From: Mesorhizobium sp. B2-1-8
GTDB taxonomy: Bacteria; Pseudomonadota; Alphaproteobacteria; Rhizobiales; Rhizobiaceae
NCBI RefSeq assembly: GCF_006442545.2
Contig: NZ_CP083953.1
Span: 124,001-188,000, forward strand
DNA: 64,000 nucleotides
Direction: 5' to 3'
The notes beneath the pieces are model-generated. The model did no database searches. It was given only the letters and a program-made list of their open reading frames with translations, and had not been told where the DNA came from. The translations under genes and the position numbers were made by a program. Positions 46,916 through 54,655 of this stretch are shown in pieces. Within the stretch, counting starts at the first letter, position 1. Each line of letters opens with the position of its first letter.

Positions 46916-47316
46916 CGCTGGTCGACACCAACGTTCTGCTCGACCTTGTCACCGATGATCCGAAGTGGGCGGATTGGTCGATCGGTCAGCTTGAGGCGGC
47001 GAGCCTCGATGGGCCTCTACTGATCAACGACGCAGTCTATGCCGAGCTTGCCGTTCGATATGAGCGCATTGAGGATCTCGACGCGTTTGTCGATGAGGCG
47101 GGTCTCGACCTCGCTCCGATGCCGCGCGCTGCCCTGTTTCTTGCTGGAAAGGTATTCACGCAATATCGCAAGTCGGGCGGATCGCGCACCGGCGTGCTAC
47201 CCGACTTCTTCATCGGCGCCCATGCCGCCGTCAACGGGCTGCCGCTGCTGACCCGCGACATCGGCCGCTATCGCACCTATTTTCCATCATTGAAACTGAT
47301 AACCCCGAACCGCTGA
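46912..47316 (+). CDS. vapC: PIN-domain ribonuclease toxin VapC
   Basis: A 134-residue PIN-domain toxin. The acidic metal-binding residues are in place: Asp in LVDTNVLLDL near residue 5, Glu in AVYAELAVRYE near 45, Asp in LPDFFIGAHAAVNG near 98 and TRDIGRYRTYFPSL near 117. VapC toxins cleave RNA, commonly initiator tRNA or rRNA loops. Start is GTG, coupled to vapB. Confidence 0.9.
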   Translation: MTLVDTNVLLDLVTDDPKWADWSIGQLEAASLDGPLLINDAVYAELAVRYERIEDLDAFVDEAGLDLAPMPRAALFLAGKVFTQYRKSGGSRTGVLPDFFIGAHAAVNGLPLLTRDIGRYRTYFPSLKLITPNR

Positions 47317-47320
47317 GCTA

Positions 47321-47338
47321 ACCGTCCGGACGGACGGT
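47321..47338. terminator. short hairpin between vapC and the integrase
   Basis: ACCGTCC-GGAC-GGACGGT, a perfect 7-bp stem in the 57-bp convergent gap. There is no long T run, so terminator function is plausible but not certain. Confidence 0.45.
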
Positions 47339-47373
47339 CTTGTGGTCGGGCAGGGGAGGGGGCCAAATTGTCC

Positions 47374-48777
47374 CTACAGTCCGCTTGCCTTGGTGAGATT
47401 GACACGGAAGCGATCGCGTCTGCGCTGATATTTGCGGGTCATTTCGGCCGAGGCATGGCCAAGCTGCTTCTGCACATAGCGTTCGTCGACCTCGGCCGAG
47501 GAGGCCAGGCCGGCGCGCAGCGAGTGGCCGGCAAACATCATGCCGCGCTGGCCTTCCGGCAGATCGCCACGCACGCCGGCGGCGAGCGCGGTGCGCTTGA
47601 CAAGGCGGGCGACCTCCTGATCGTTGAGCCGATCGGCTCCGATTTTTTTGCCTTGCCCTGTCACTCTTCGGAAGAGCGGCCCGTGTCCGATGCGTGCTAG
47701 CTTGAGCCAGGTCTGCACCGCCACGACCGGGCAGCTCGCATCGGACGAGCCGCGCCCAACTTCGACCTCGCGCCAGCCAGTCTTGCCGCGCAAGGTGACC
47801 AGAACGCCCTTGTCGGGGAAGAATTCGACCCAGCCGCGGCCGTCTTCGGTCTGGTCGCGCGAAACATCGAGGCCGACGATTTCCGAGCGGCGCAGGCCGC
47901 CGGCAAAACCGAGCAGCAGCATGGCCCGGTCCCGCAGGCCGCGCAACGTGCCGCGGTCGAGCGTTTCCAGCATGGCGATCAGATCCTCGGGCAACACCGC
48001 CTCCTTCTGCCGGGGTGGGGCGGCGTGAGTGTTGCGGATGCCGGCCATGACGGTGGCGATGTGGCGGTCCTTCCTGTCGAGCGGCTGGCCGCGCTGCGCA
48101 TAGTTCCAGGTCAGCGAGGAGAGCCGGCGCTCGATCGTCGACACCGAGTTTGGCTTCTTGTCCCCGGTTGCCTTTCCGGAGGCTTGAGCCGTGATGTAGA
48201 GGCCGACCAGCTGCGGATCGGGCGGCAACACGTCGAGATGCTGCCGGCGGGCCCAGGCGCAAAAATGCTTCCAGTCGGACGCGTAGGCGCGGCGGGTGTT
48301 GGCGGAGCTCGCCGCCTCGACATAGTCGCGCGCGCGATCGGCCAGTGCGTCGAGATGCGCCGGCGGGCGCTCGGTCGAGACGACCGGAAGGGGAGGGGGT
48401 GAGGGGTGGTCGGCATCGCCGGCGGAAAGCCAACGATTTGGCTTTCCGAACTCCGAACGGTGAGCGTCCGGTTCGCCTTCAGGCGAATCGGAAGGTCCGG
48501 TGGACCTTTCGAAGGATGGCGAACGCCCGAAGGGCTGGGAGCCATAGCGGAGGGCATCGGCCTCTTCCGCCGCCGGCTCTTGTGGCGCGCGGCCCATCTC
48601 CAGGACGACGTCGATGATGTCGGGCATGTCGTCGACGAACGTGGCGTCGGGCTCGGCCGAGCCTGCAGCCACGTTCTGGTTGACACGTTCCCGATCGACA
48701 GGCGGCGCCATTTCCTGTGGTCGAGCGGAGCCGCGCCGAGTACGTTTTTGCGGGTTTTGAGCGACGTGAGAGGCCAT
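47374..48777 (-). CDS. tyrosine recombinase/integrase with long disordered N-terminus
   Basis: A 467-residue tyrosine recombinase. Residues 1-140 are low-complexity and contain an inserted palindrome-rich segment. A core-binding domain follows (about 143-250; ARDYVEAASSANTRRAYASD). The catalytic domain (about 255-467) has Arg296 in GLRRSE, His418 and Arg421 in HSLRAG, His441 in LGH and the nucleophile Tyr450 in RKYQ. I prefer ATG 48777; ATG 48825 would place the start inside a 19-bp palindrome. Two relics of the same gene lie nearby, each beside a toxin-antitoxin pair. It may act in element mobility or in resolving plasmid multimers. Confidence 0.9.
   Translation of the reverse strand: MASHVAQNPQKRTRRGSARPQEMAPPVDRERVNQNVAAGSAEPDATFVDDMPDIIDVVLEMGRAPQEPAAEEADALRYGSQPFGRSPSFERSTGPSDSPEGEPDAHRSEFGKPNRWLSAGDADHPSPPPLPVVSTERPPAHLDALADRARDYVEAASSANTRRAYASDWKHFCAWARRQHLDVLPPDPQLVGLYITAQASGKATGDKKPNSVSTIERRLSSLTWNYAQRGQPLDRKDRHIATVMAGIRNTHAAPPRQKEAVLPEDLIAMLETLDRGTLRGLRDRAMLLLGFAGGLRRSEIVGLDVSRDQTEDGRGWVEFFPDKGVLVTLRGKTGWREVEVGRGSSDASCPVVAVQTWLKLARIGHGPLFRRVTGQGKKIGADRLNDQEVARLVKRTALAAGVRGDLPEGQRGMMFAGHSLRAGLASSAEVDERYVQKQLGHASAEMTRKYQRRRDRFRVNLTKASGL
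48424..48508. repeat. cluster of three palindromes inside the integrase gene
   Basis: Three close hairpins: GGAAAGCCAA/TTGGCTTTCC (10-bp stem, 48424-48447), TTCGCCT/AGGCGAA (48472-48487) and AAGGTCC/GGACCTT (48492-48508). They lie in frame within the disordered N-terminal part of the protein. This looks like a palindromic element inserted into a tolerant coding region. Confidence 0.55.
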
Positions 48778-48801
48778 TTCTCCTATAAAGAACAAAACGA
48801 C

Positions 48802-48820
48802 TGATAATGCAACATTATCA
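48802..48820. promoter_or_regulatory. 19-bp palindrome in the integrase/DUF1403 divergent spacer
   Basis: TGATAATG-CAA-CATTATCA, a perfect 8+3+8 dyad, A+T-rich in a G+C-rich setting. It lies 25 bp upstream of the preferred integrase start and 83 bp from the divergent DUF1403 start. A shared operator is the simplest reading. Confidence 0.45.
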
Positions 48821-48902
48821 TTCATTTTGCTGCGCCGACACGCTGTGCGTTTCGGGCTGAAATTGATGGCGCAAAGCGCACGCGCGATTTACCCTCGAAA
48901 GC

Positions 48903-49856
48903 ATGATTCGCCTCGATCCCGCGACCGCCAGCTCCTCTGCGCCGCCATCTGTTCCGGCCTGGGCGCTCGCAAGCGCCGGCGCGCCGAGCGATGGCGACGC
49001 CGCCTTCCGGGCCGGCGCCGCACTGGGTGCCCTCGATACGATCGCCCGCGCGCAAGCCAGTTGGGCCGGGGCTTGGCGGCAGCGGCTGGCGCTCCGCTGT
49101 GCGGCCGCCAGCATGCGGCTCGCCGGCCGCGCCGAGGATGAGGCCGCCTTGCGCGATGCCTGGCATTTGCGTCCCTCAGGTGCTGATCCCGGTCCCGCCG
49201 GCGCCGTTTTTAGCGCCTGGCGGCAGTTGGCCATGCAGCCGCCCGCCGCTACGCCCGACCGGCTCGAGAACATACTCGACCAGCTTGGGTTCCATTGGGA
49301 CGGCGATGCGCTCGCCGACCTTTGCACGCAGATCGAAAAACTCGCGGTATCGCAGCGGTCGGCGCCGTTCGTCGCCGCGGCGATCGCCGCCCGCGTCGTC
49401 GCCATGCGGCCCGATGCCGAGCTTTTTGCCTGGTGGCTCGCCGACTTGGTGCTGGCGCAAAGCTTGCGCTGGCCGCGGCCGTTGCCGCTGCTCATGACCC
49501 AGGTTTTTTCGCCAGCCTCCCGCGCTGAAGTTGGCGGCAAAAGAATTCGGCCGGGCGAAAAAAGTTTCGAGCGTGCGGTCTGCGTCGCCCTGGTCCAAGC
49601 GGCGGCGGAGGCCTGCCGGCTGGCGGCCGAGTTGTCGCGCCGCGCCGAAAAACTCCTGGCGGTGGCGCCGAAACTGCGCGCCAAGGGCGCTGGCGATGTG
49701 ATTGTTTTGCTGCTGAATGAAGATGCCGTTTCCGGCTCGCTCGTGACAAAGAACCTGTCGCGGTTTGCGGCGCGGCGCCTGTTCGAACGGCTGCAACAGC
49801 TCGAGGCGGTGCGCGAGCTTTCGGGGCGCACCAGCTTCCGGCTTTTTGGACTTTAG
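48903..49856 (+). CDS. DUF1403 family protein
   Basis: A 317-residue Ala/Leu-rich helical protein of DUF1403, a family found on rhizobial plasmids between an integrase and a ScpB-like gene, exactly as here. Characteristic stretches are AAFRAGAALGALDTIARAQA, WAGAWRQRLALRCAAASMRL and VSGSLVTKNLSRFAARRLFE. It ends two bases before the scpB start, so they are co-transcribed. No biochemical role is established; the linkage suggests chromosome or plasmid segregation. Confidence 0.85.
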   Translation: MIRLDPATASSSAPPSVPAWALASAGAPSDGDAAFRAGAALGALDTIARAQASWAGAWRQRLALRCAAASMRLAGRAEDEAALRDAWHLRPSGADPGPAGAVFSAWRQLAMQPPAATPDRLENILDQLGFHWDGDALADLCTQIEKLAVSQRSAPFVAAAIAARVVAMRPDAELFAWWLADLVLAQSLRWPRPLPLLMTQVFSPASRAEVGGKRIRPGEKSFERAVCVALVQAAAEACRLAAELSRRAEKLLAVAPKLRAKGAGDVIVLLLNEDAVSGSLVTKNLSRFAARRLFERLQQLEAVRELSGRTSFRLFGL

Positions 49857-49858
49857 CG

Positions 49859-50557
49859 ATGAGCGAAGCGTCCGCCCGCCGCAAGCCGAACGGCCAGCCG
49901 GCTTTGCTGGACACGGAACTGGACCACCTGCCGCCGGAGCTGCGCTGGCGCGAATGGATGGGCCGCGTCGAAGCGGTGATCTTTGCGGCAAATGAACCGG
50001 TGACACGGAGTGTGCTGGCGCGGGTGGTGGGAAAGAACTGCAACGTCGAGCTGATCATCGACGACATCCGCACCGAGCTCGCCGGCCGCCCTTACGAACT
50101 GGTCGCGGTCGCCGGCGGTTGGCAGCACCGGACCAAAAAGGCTTTTGGCGACGCCATCCGCAGTGCATTTGGCACAGCCGGGCAGGAGGCGAAAGAATTA
50201 TCGCAGGCGGAGGCCCTCGTGCTGATGTGCATTGCCTATTTCCAGCCGATCACCCGGGGCGAGTTGTCAAGCTTCTTCGGCAAGGAGGTGTCGCGCGATC
50301 TGATCGGCGTGCTGCGCGCGCAGGAGCTGATCGCGTCGGGACCGCGCTCGCCGCAGCCGGGCGCGCCTTATACCTATGTGACGACCAAAAACTTTCTCTC
50401 GCAATTCGGGCTCGACACGCTGCGCCAGCTGCCGGATTTCGAGGCGCTCGAGGACGCCGGCCTGCTGTCGAAGGAAAAGCTGCTCGCCGGCGGGATTCTA
50501 GCCGGGTTGGCTAATGCGGACGGCGAGAGTGATGTCGTTGAGGACCAGGACCCCTGA
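49859..50557 (+). CDS. scpB: ScpB-like (SMC-Scp complex) protein, plasmid type
   Basis: A 232-residue ScpB homologue with two winged-helix domains: VEAVIFAANEPVTRSVLARV, ELSQAEALVLMCIAYFQPIT and ITRGELSSFFGKEVSRDLIG, GAPYTYVTTKNFLSQFGLDT. ScpB normally joins ScpA and SMC in condensing chromosomes. Here no smc or scpA gene is adjacent; its partner is the DUF1403 gene. A plasmid-specific folding or segregation role is plausible. The C-terminal extension is longer and acidic. Confidence 0.88.
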   Translation: MSEASARRKPNGQPALLDTELDHLPPELRWREWMGRVEAVIFAANEPVTRSVLARVVGKNCNVELIIDDIRTELAGRPYELVAVAGGWQHRTKKAFGDAIRSAFGTAGQEAKELSQAEALVLMCIAYFQPITRGELSSFFGKEVSRDLIGVLRAQELIASGPRSPQPGAPYTYVTTKNFLSQFGLDTLRQLPDFEALEDAGLLSKEKLLAGGILAGLANADGESDVVEDQDP

Positions 50558-50598
50558 GCGGACCGTTGTCGCGTTGCGACTATGGAGACAGACGTAAC

Positions 50599-51123
50599 TC
50601 AGGACCAGGACGATTGGTCTTGCGGCAACCGGTGATCGGGATCGTGAACCTCGACATGATCGCCGTCGACAAGATTGGCCGAAAAGACCACCAGGTTGGT
50701 GCCGCCGGCATGACGCAGCGACGGAAACAGGATGCCGCGCAGCCCGGTCGTGATGACCGTGTCCGCGAGCTTCCACGATGGCGGCATCTTCTTGTCGATG
50801 CGAGCGATGTGGCGCCAGGCACAATCCCATTCCTGCCAGGCGTCGTCCCAGACGTCCGGGTCGAATCCCTGCGACAGATCGGCGACTTCGGCAAGCGTGA
50901 TCTTGTAGGCGGCAAGGGTGGCTGGCGGAACAATGCTGGCGCCCTGCCTGTATTCATCGAGCGCTGTCTGCGGCGAACGGGACAGATAGAGCGCCTCTAC
51001 GCCCGGCCGATTGAAGCGCCCGCCATCGATCGCCGCGCCCGCACCGCTGGTGGGCAGGAAAGCCCATTTGGGAGTCAGATAGCGATGGAAGATTTCGTCC
51101 GGCCCGACGCGAGTGACCTTCAC
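50599..51123 (-). CDS. RES-domain toxin, second module
   Basis: A 174-residue RES toxin. Conserved blocks: FHRYLTPKWAFLPTSGAGAA, GGRFNRPGVEALYLSRSPQT, DTVITTGLRGILFPSL and NLVVFSANLVDGD. It starts at GTG 51123, overlapping the antitoxin stop by four bases (GTGA). It is only moderately similar to the RES toxin at 45.9 kb, so the two modules were acquired independently. Confidence 0.88.
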   Translation of the reverse strand: MKVTRVGPDEIFHRYLTPKWAFLPTSGAGAAIDGGRFNRPGVEALYLSRSPQTALDEYRQGASIVPPATLAAYKITLAEVADLSQGFDPDVWDDAWQEWDCAWRHIARIDKKMPPSWKLADTVITTGLRGILFPSLRHAGGTNLVVFSANLVDGDHVEVHDPDHRLPQDQSSWS

Positions 51124-51500
51124 CCGCGCGCCCCGTTCTCGAGATCGCGGATGAAGGCCAGGACTGCTTCGACCTGGCTATCGGCGACGAGCTCGGCCGC
51201 CGTGCGATGGCCATAGTCGGCGATCGGTTCGTTGCGATACCAGTAGATCGCCTTGTCCACGTCGCCGGTGAGTTCCGTCGCGGCCGAGATCACCTTCACC
51301 ATTTCGCGCATCCGACCCTGCAAGCGCTCCGATGACGGATTACGAAGCGTGTTGCGGTGGACGCCGGTCAACTGGGCCAAATTGGCAACCTTCACGCCCA
51401 GCGCCTCCGACAGGCGCTTCGGCGAGATATAGGGTGTGCGCGGCTCCTGCAGGCTATCGACAAAGCCCGAGATAACCGTGGAAGGTGCTGCGTGGGTCAT
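51120..51500 (-). CDS. Xre/MbcA/ParS-type antitoxin, second module
   Basis: A 126-residue antitoxin with an Xre-like region (LSEALGVKVANLAQLTGVHR) and a DUF2384 C-terminus (MVKVISAATELTGDVDKAIY, WYRNEPIADYGHRTAAELVA). ATG 51500 follows GGAGAA at good spacing. The upstream DNA has two TGTGC direct repeats around a TATATT box, a likely site for autorepression. Confidence 0.86.
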   Translation of the reverse strand: MTHAAPSTVISGFVDSLQEPRTPYISPKRLSEALGVKVANLAQLTGVHRNTLRNPSSERLQGRMREMVKVISAATELTGDVDKAIYWYRNEPIADYGHRTAAELVADSQVEAVLAFIRDLENGARG

Positions 51501-51786
51501 GACAATTCTCCGACCTTTCGTACGCACAATATATGCACATTTCAACGCATAGCAAGTGAACAGTGTCCTGATGCCATCCAGCGCACTGCATGTCCTTCCC
51601 CATCCTCGTAGCGGATGCGGCAGCAATGCGCCTGTAATCGGGCATTAAGGCTCGGAGATGGAGCCCGCGAAAGCAGACACTCGCTTTCGAATTTGTCGAA
51701 GTGTAGGAGGAAGCCAAGTCGCCACAGAAAACCTGCGGTATTCGCCGAAAAACATCGTTCAGCCTTCGGTTTGAAACCCGGCGCGA

Positions 51787-52509
51787 CTAAGTAGCGACCA
51801 GTTCGGCGATTTTGGCCGCGACTTCCGCCATCGACTCTTCGGCAGTGCTCAGCCCGGCTCGGGAGGCGAGCAGGAGGCTGACTTGCTCAAGCTCTTCATA
51901 GGTCGTTCCGTGAACAACCGGGACGAGCCGCTCACGCCGGAGGAGCGCCGAAAGCTCTTTGTCTGCGATGCCTTCTGAAGGGAGGCGTCGCAACATAGCG
52001 GGGGTCACCAAAACGATACCGACGCGCGAATTCACCAAGCCCTTGTCGATCGCCCGCATCATCGGCACCCCGAGGCCAAGGTCCTTCTCGCTGAACCACA
52101 CGCGGACACCGCGCGCTTCGAGCAGATCATGCAGTTCTTTGGCGGAGCCCTGCCTGTCATCCCACGCGTGACAGAGAAACACGTCTCGAAGGTCAGGCTG
52201 CGAGGCCGCTAGGTTCTCCACGTTTTCTCGAACCGGCGTGAGCGCCTGCACTTGTTCAGGCGTGTACCACACAGCCGAACCTGCTCCCGACCAGCGTGGC
52301 TTTGCGGTGCGGCGCCCCGACCCGACACTGCTCCGACCGCTGCTGCTTCCTGAGGAGTATGAAGGGGACGAGTATGATCCGTGGCTGCTGTAGCCGCCGC
52401 CATACCCGCCGTAACCGCTGAAGCGGCTATAGCGACTCCCGCATGCAGGACAGTCGGCTGCGGCGGCCGATGAGCGATGGCCCCTTACTGGTGCAGTGCA
52501 TCTAGCCAT
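51787..52509 (-). CDS. TIR-domain protein with N-terminal Cys motif and Gly/Ser/Tyr linker
   Basis: A 240-residue protein. Residues 1-25 hold Cys4, Cys20 and Cys23 (CPAC), possibly a small zinc site; 29-65 form a Gly/Ser/Tyr-rich flexible linker; 108-235 form a TIR domain (DVFLCHAWDD, RVWFSEKDLGLG, SRVGIVLVTP). Glu141 in WFSEKDL is at the place of the catalytic Glu in NAD-consuming TIR proteins. Bacterial TIR proteins act in antiphage defence by NAD depletion or signal-molecule synthesis. No partner ATPase or Argonaute is adjacent, but an ABC-3C/Lamassu-like cassette lies 2 kb away. ATG 52509 has a GGAG site. Confidence 0.85.
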   Translation of the reverse strand: MARCTAPVRGHRSSAAAADCPACGSRYSRFSGYGGYGGGYSSHGSYSSPSYSSGSSSGRSSVGSGRRTAKPRWSGAGSAVWYTPEQVQALTPVRENVENLAASQPDLRDVFLCHAWDDRQGSAKELHDLLEARGVRVWFSEKDLGLGVPMMRAIDKGLVNSRVGIVLVTPAMLRRLPSEGIADKELSALLRRERLVPVVHGTTYEELEQVSLLLASRAGLSTAEESMAEVAAKIAELVAT

Positions 52510-53293
52510 GCCTTTTCATCTCCTTCACCACTCCGCCAGCTCGCGGATCTGGGATGCGCTTTGTGGCCCATTCAAATCGACTGGTAAGTTGCGTCACGAA
52601 CGTCGAAGACAAGCAATGCCTCACGCCTTACGCCGTCGATATCTCGGACGGACGGATGGCACAGATGTTCTTTGAAGCCATATCCGATTCTGAAGTCTCG
52701 ACCAATCTTGGAACGTTGACCACAGCCTCAGCTCCATCCGACGTTTTTCCTGTAGATAATCAATTGCTTCTCTTTCGAACGAGCCAAGTAATTTTCTCCT
52801 ATACCAGACCGCTAGATACGGTCTTCGCCCGCAGCCCCAGGAGCCGACGTCGCCAGCGTCGGCCGTAGGATGGCGGCCGAGCGCAGGCTTGTCGGCTGGC
52901 GCTCCCCGCCGCACTGAGGATGCACAGGTTTCACGGCCTCAATGGAAGCGCCCCGGCCGCAACAAACCTGCCCTGATCCAAGCTTCCACCGCGGCTTGCA
53001 GAGCGAGGCATCCTGTCCGAGATGCGGCGCTGAGCATCGCCCAGCCGCAGTTGCTATCGGCTGACATCGGACCCTTCCATCCTGACACGAATGCGCAAAC
53101 CGGCGTGTTGAGGTTTGATCGTGTTGCGTCACCGTTTCGATAGCCTTCGGAGCAAATGGAGAGTTCGCCACGACCAGGATCAACCACCACGCCTTGCTGT
53201 TCCACTCCGCCAGCGCAGTCGTCGCCTCGACGCTTGCGGCGACTGCACTCGGCGGCTGCGCTGTCAGCCGTGCCGATCATCAATGAACGTCCG
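52510..53293. other. about 0.8 kb with no supported gene
   Basis: Between the TIR gene and the helical-protein gene. The first 250 bp are A+T-richer with a plus-strand frame (about 52554-52868) that lacks a ribosome site; the rest is G+C-rich with only shadow frames. It may be remnant DNA between defence modules. Confidence 0.35.
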
Positions 53294-54103
53294 TCACACA
53301 CATCCCGGTCGACAGGACCGCGTCGCCGCCATTACAGCGGGATCGAATGATCCGGAAGCCGGAAACAACTCGCCGGAGAGCTTCTCCTTCAGCTGGTTCA
53401 GTCTATCCAGGTTCGCGTTGAGGTCATCGGGCACCTCCTTTAGGCCGCGCGCCAGTACGCACGCGATCACTAGGCCGTAATCGAGACAAGCGACCAGCAT
53501 CCGCAGCGTCTCGGTGTTCTCGGCATCGTAGATGCCCGTCAGGTTGACGATCACGTAGTCACCTTCGTCCTTCGGCGGATTGATGTGACGGTAGATCGAT
53601 TTCGGGTTCGGGTGGGCGCCATGGTCGATGGCCTCGTCGTAGGCCTCCATTATCCACTTCTCGAATCTAGGCGGGAAGGTCCCGGCATCGATCCGGGCCG
53701 CAGCTTCTTTCACAGCAGAAGTGAAGGCCCTGCGGCTTTTCTTCAGCGCTTCCGGGCTGGCGTGGCGATCTGACCAGACCTTTTCCAAGTCCTCGTCATC
53801 CTTCATCAGGTATGCGTAGCAGGCTGCCTCCAGCGCCGTCCGGAACAAGGGAAACGTGGCTGCGGCATGGCCTGACAGCGCCATCCTCACGGCCGCGGTC
53901 CAAGTCATGAATGAATGCATCGACAGGAAGGCCTGATGGGGTGACATCTTCATGTCTTCCACCGTCCAGAGCTCACTCTGAAAAAAGCGGTAGTACTCCT
54001 CGATGGCAGCGACGAGCGGCGTCTCCGACGCCAGCAGCTTGCGCGTGGTATCGTCGCCAAGCGCGACATAGTCGCGAAGCGTGTGTTCGAGCAGAAACTT
54101 CAT
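53294..54103 (-). CDS. hypothetical helical protein, partner of a membrane protein
   Basis: A 269-residue, almost fully helical protein: AAIEEYYRFFQSELWTVED, FMTWTAAVRMALSGHAAATF, PLFRTALEAACYAYLMKDDE and FTSAVKEAAARIDAG. The Arg-Glu-Ala-Cys helices (RTALEAACYA) resemble DUF5677/HEPN-like proteins, but this is a guess. It begins at ATG 54103, sharing one base with the stop of the upstream membrane-protein gene (TAATG), so the pair is translationally coupled. Its place between a TIR gene and an SMC-like cassette suggests a defence role. Confidence 0.6.
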   Translation of the reverse strand: MKFLLEHTLRDYVALGDDTTRKLLASETPLVAAIEEYYRFFQSELWTVEDMKMSPHQAFLSMHSFMTWTAAVRMALSGHAAATFPLFRTALEAACYAYLMKDDEDLEKVWSDRHASPEALKKSRRAFTSAVKEAAARIDAGTFPPRFEKWIMEAYDEAIDHGAHPNPKSIYRHINPPKDEGDYVIVNLTGIYDAENTETLRMLVACLDYGLVIACVLARGLKEVPDDLNANLDRLNQLKEKLSGELFPASGSFDPAVMAATRSCRPGCV

Positions 54104-54348
54104 TACGCCTTGCCGTCCTTGTGGAAGGCCGTGTTGAATCGCCACGACGCCCAGGCGATGCCTCCCGCCGACGCCAGGGTAGACAGCGACAGCAGTTGGT
54201 AGGCGACCGCGATCTTCTCACCGCAGCCGGAGTCTCCGCAGGCCGCTTCAACGGCCTCGTAGAGCGTGGAGAGCTGCCCTTGAAGCAGCCACAGTACGAA
54301 GAAGAACACGCAGGTCGGAATGACCTTCGCCCAGTTGACGCGCCCCAT
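54103..54348 (-). CDS. small membrane protein coupled to the helical protein
   Basis: An 81-residue protein with two predicted membrane spans (VIPTCVFFFVLWLL near 9-22 and LLSLSTLASAGGIAWASW near 52-69) and a short outer loop with two cysteines (AACGDSGCGEK) that could form a disulfide. GGAAGGGG precedes ATG 54348. No family recognised. Translation is coupled to the next gene (TAATG). Confidence 0.6.
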   Translation of the reverse strand: MGRVNWAKVIPTCVFFFVLWLLQGQLSTLYEAVEAACGDSGCGEKIAVAYQLLSLSTLASAGGIAWASWRFNTAFHKDGKA

Positions 54349-54655
54349 GCCGTGCCCCTTCCGTTGCTCGGCGCGACCATGACCGAAACGCGGCCAAAAA
54401 ATCGCACCACTGAATAATTGGTGCGCGTATCATAGCGCCGAAACGGCCAGTAGCACGAACTCTGTTTCCGATTAGCGTTGTTCCGCGTCGGCAGCTATTC
54501 AGAGTCAACGCCGAGAAGCCGACAGTCTGGAACCGGCCACTCCCGGTTGCGAGCGGTCATGCCAAAATCCATAGGTGTTGCTCACTCGGCGAATATTCGC
54601 GAATGTTATCCGGACTGACATACATTCGGTCTATGTAGGGGGGTGGTTGGCGGAC
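54349..54655. other. divergent spacer upstream of the SMC-nuclease cassette
   Basis: About 305 bp between the membrane-protein gene and the cassette. It contains a 10-bp palindrome ATTCGCGAAT (54595-54604) some 50 bp before the first cassette gene, a possible operator. No gene seen. Confidence 0.4.

Noticed and set aside
48818..49831. 337-residue Ser/Arg/Ala-rich frame antisense to the DUF1403 gene
   Set aside because: Low-complexity shadow of DUF1403; no start signal and no family.
52554..52868. Plus-strand frame of 104 residues upstream of the TIR gene
   Set aside because: No ribosome site and no recognisable motif; left as unassigned DNA.
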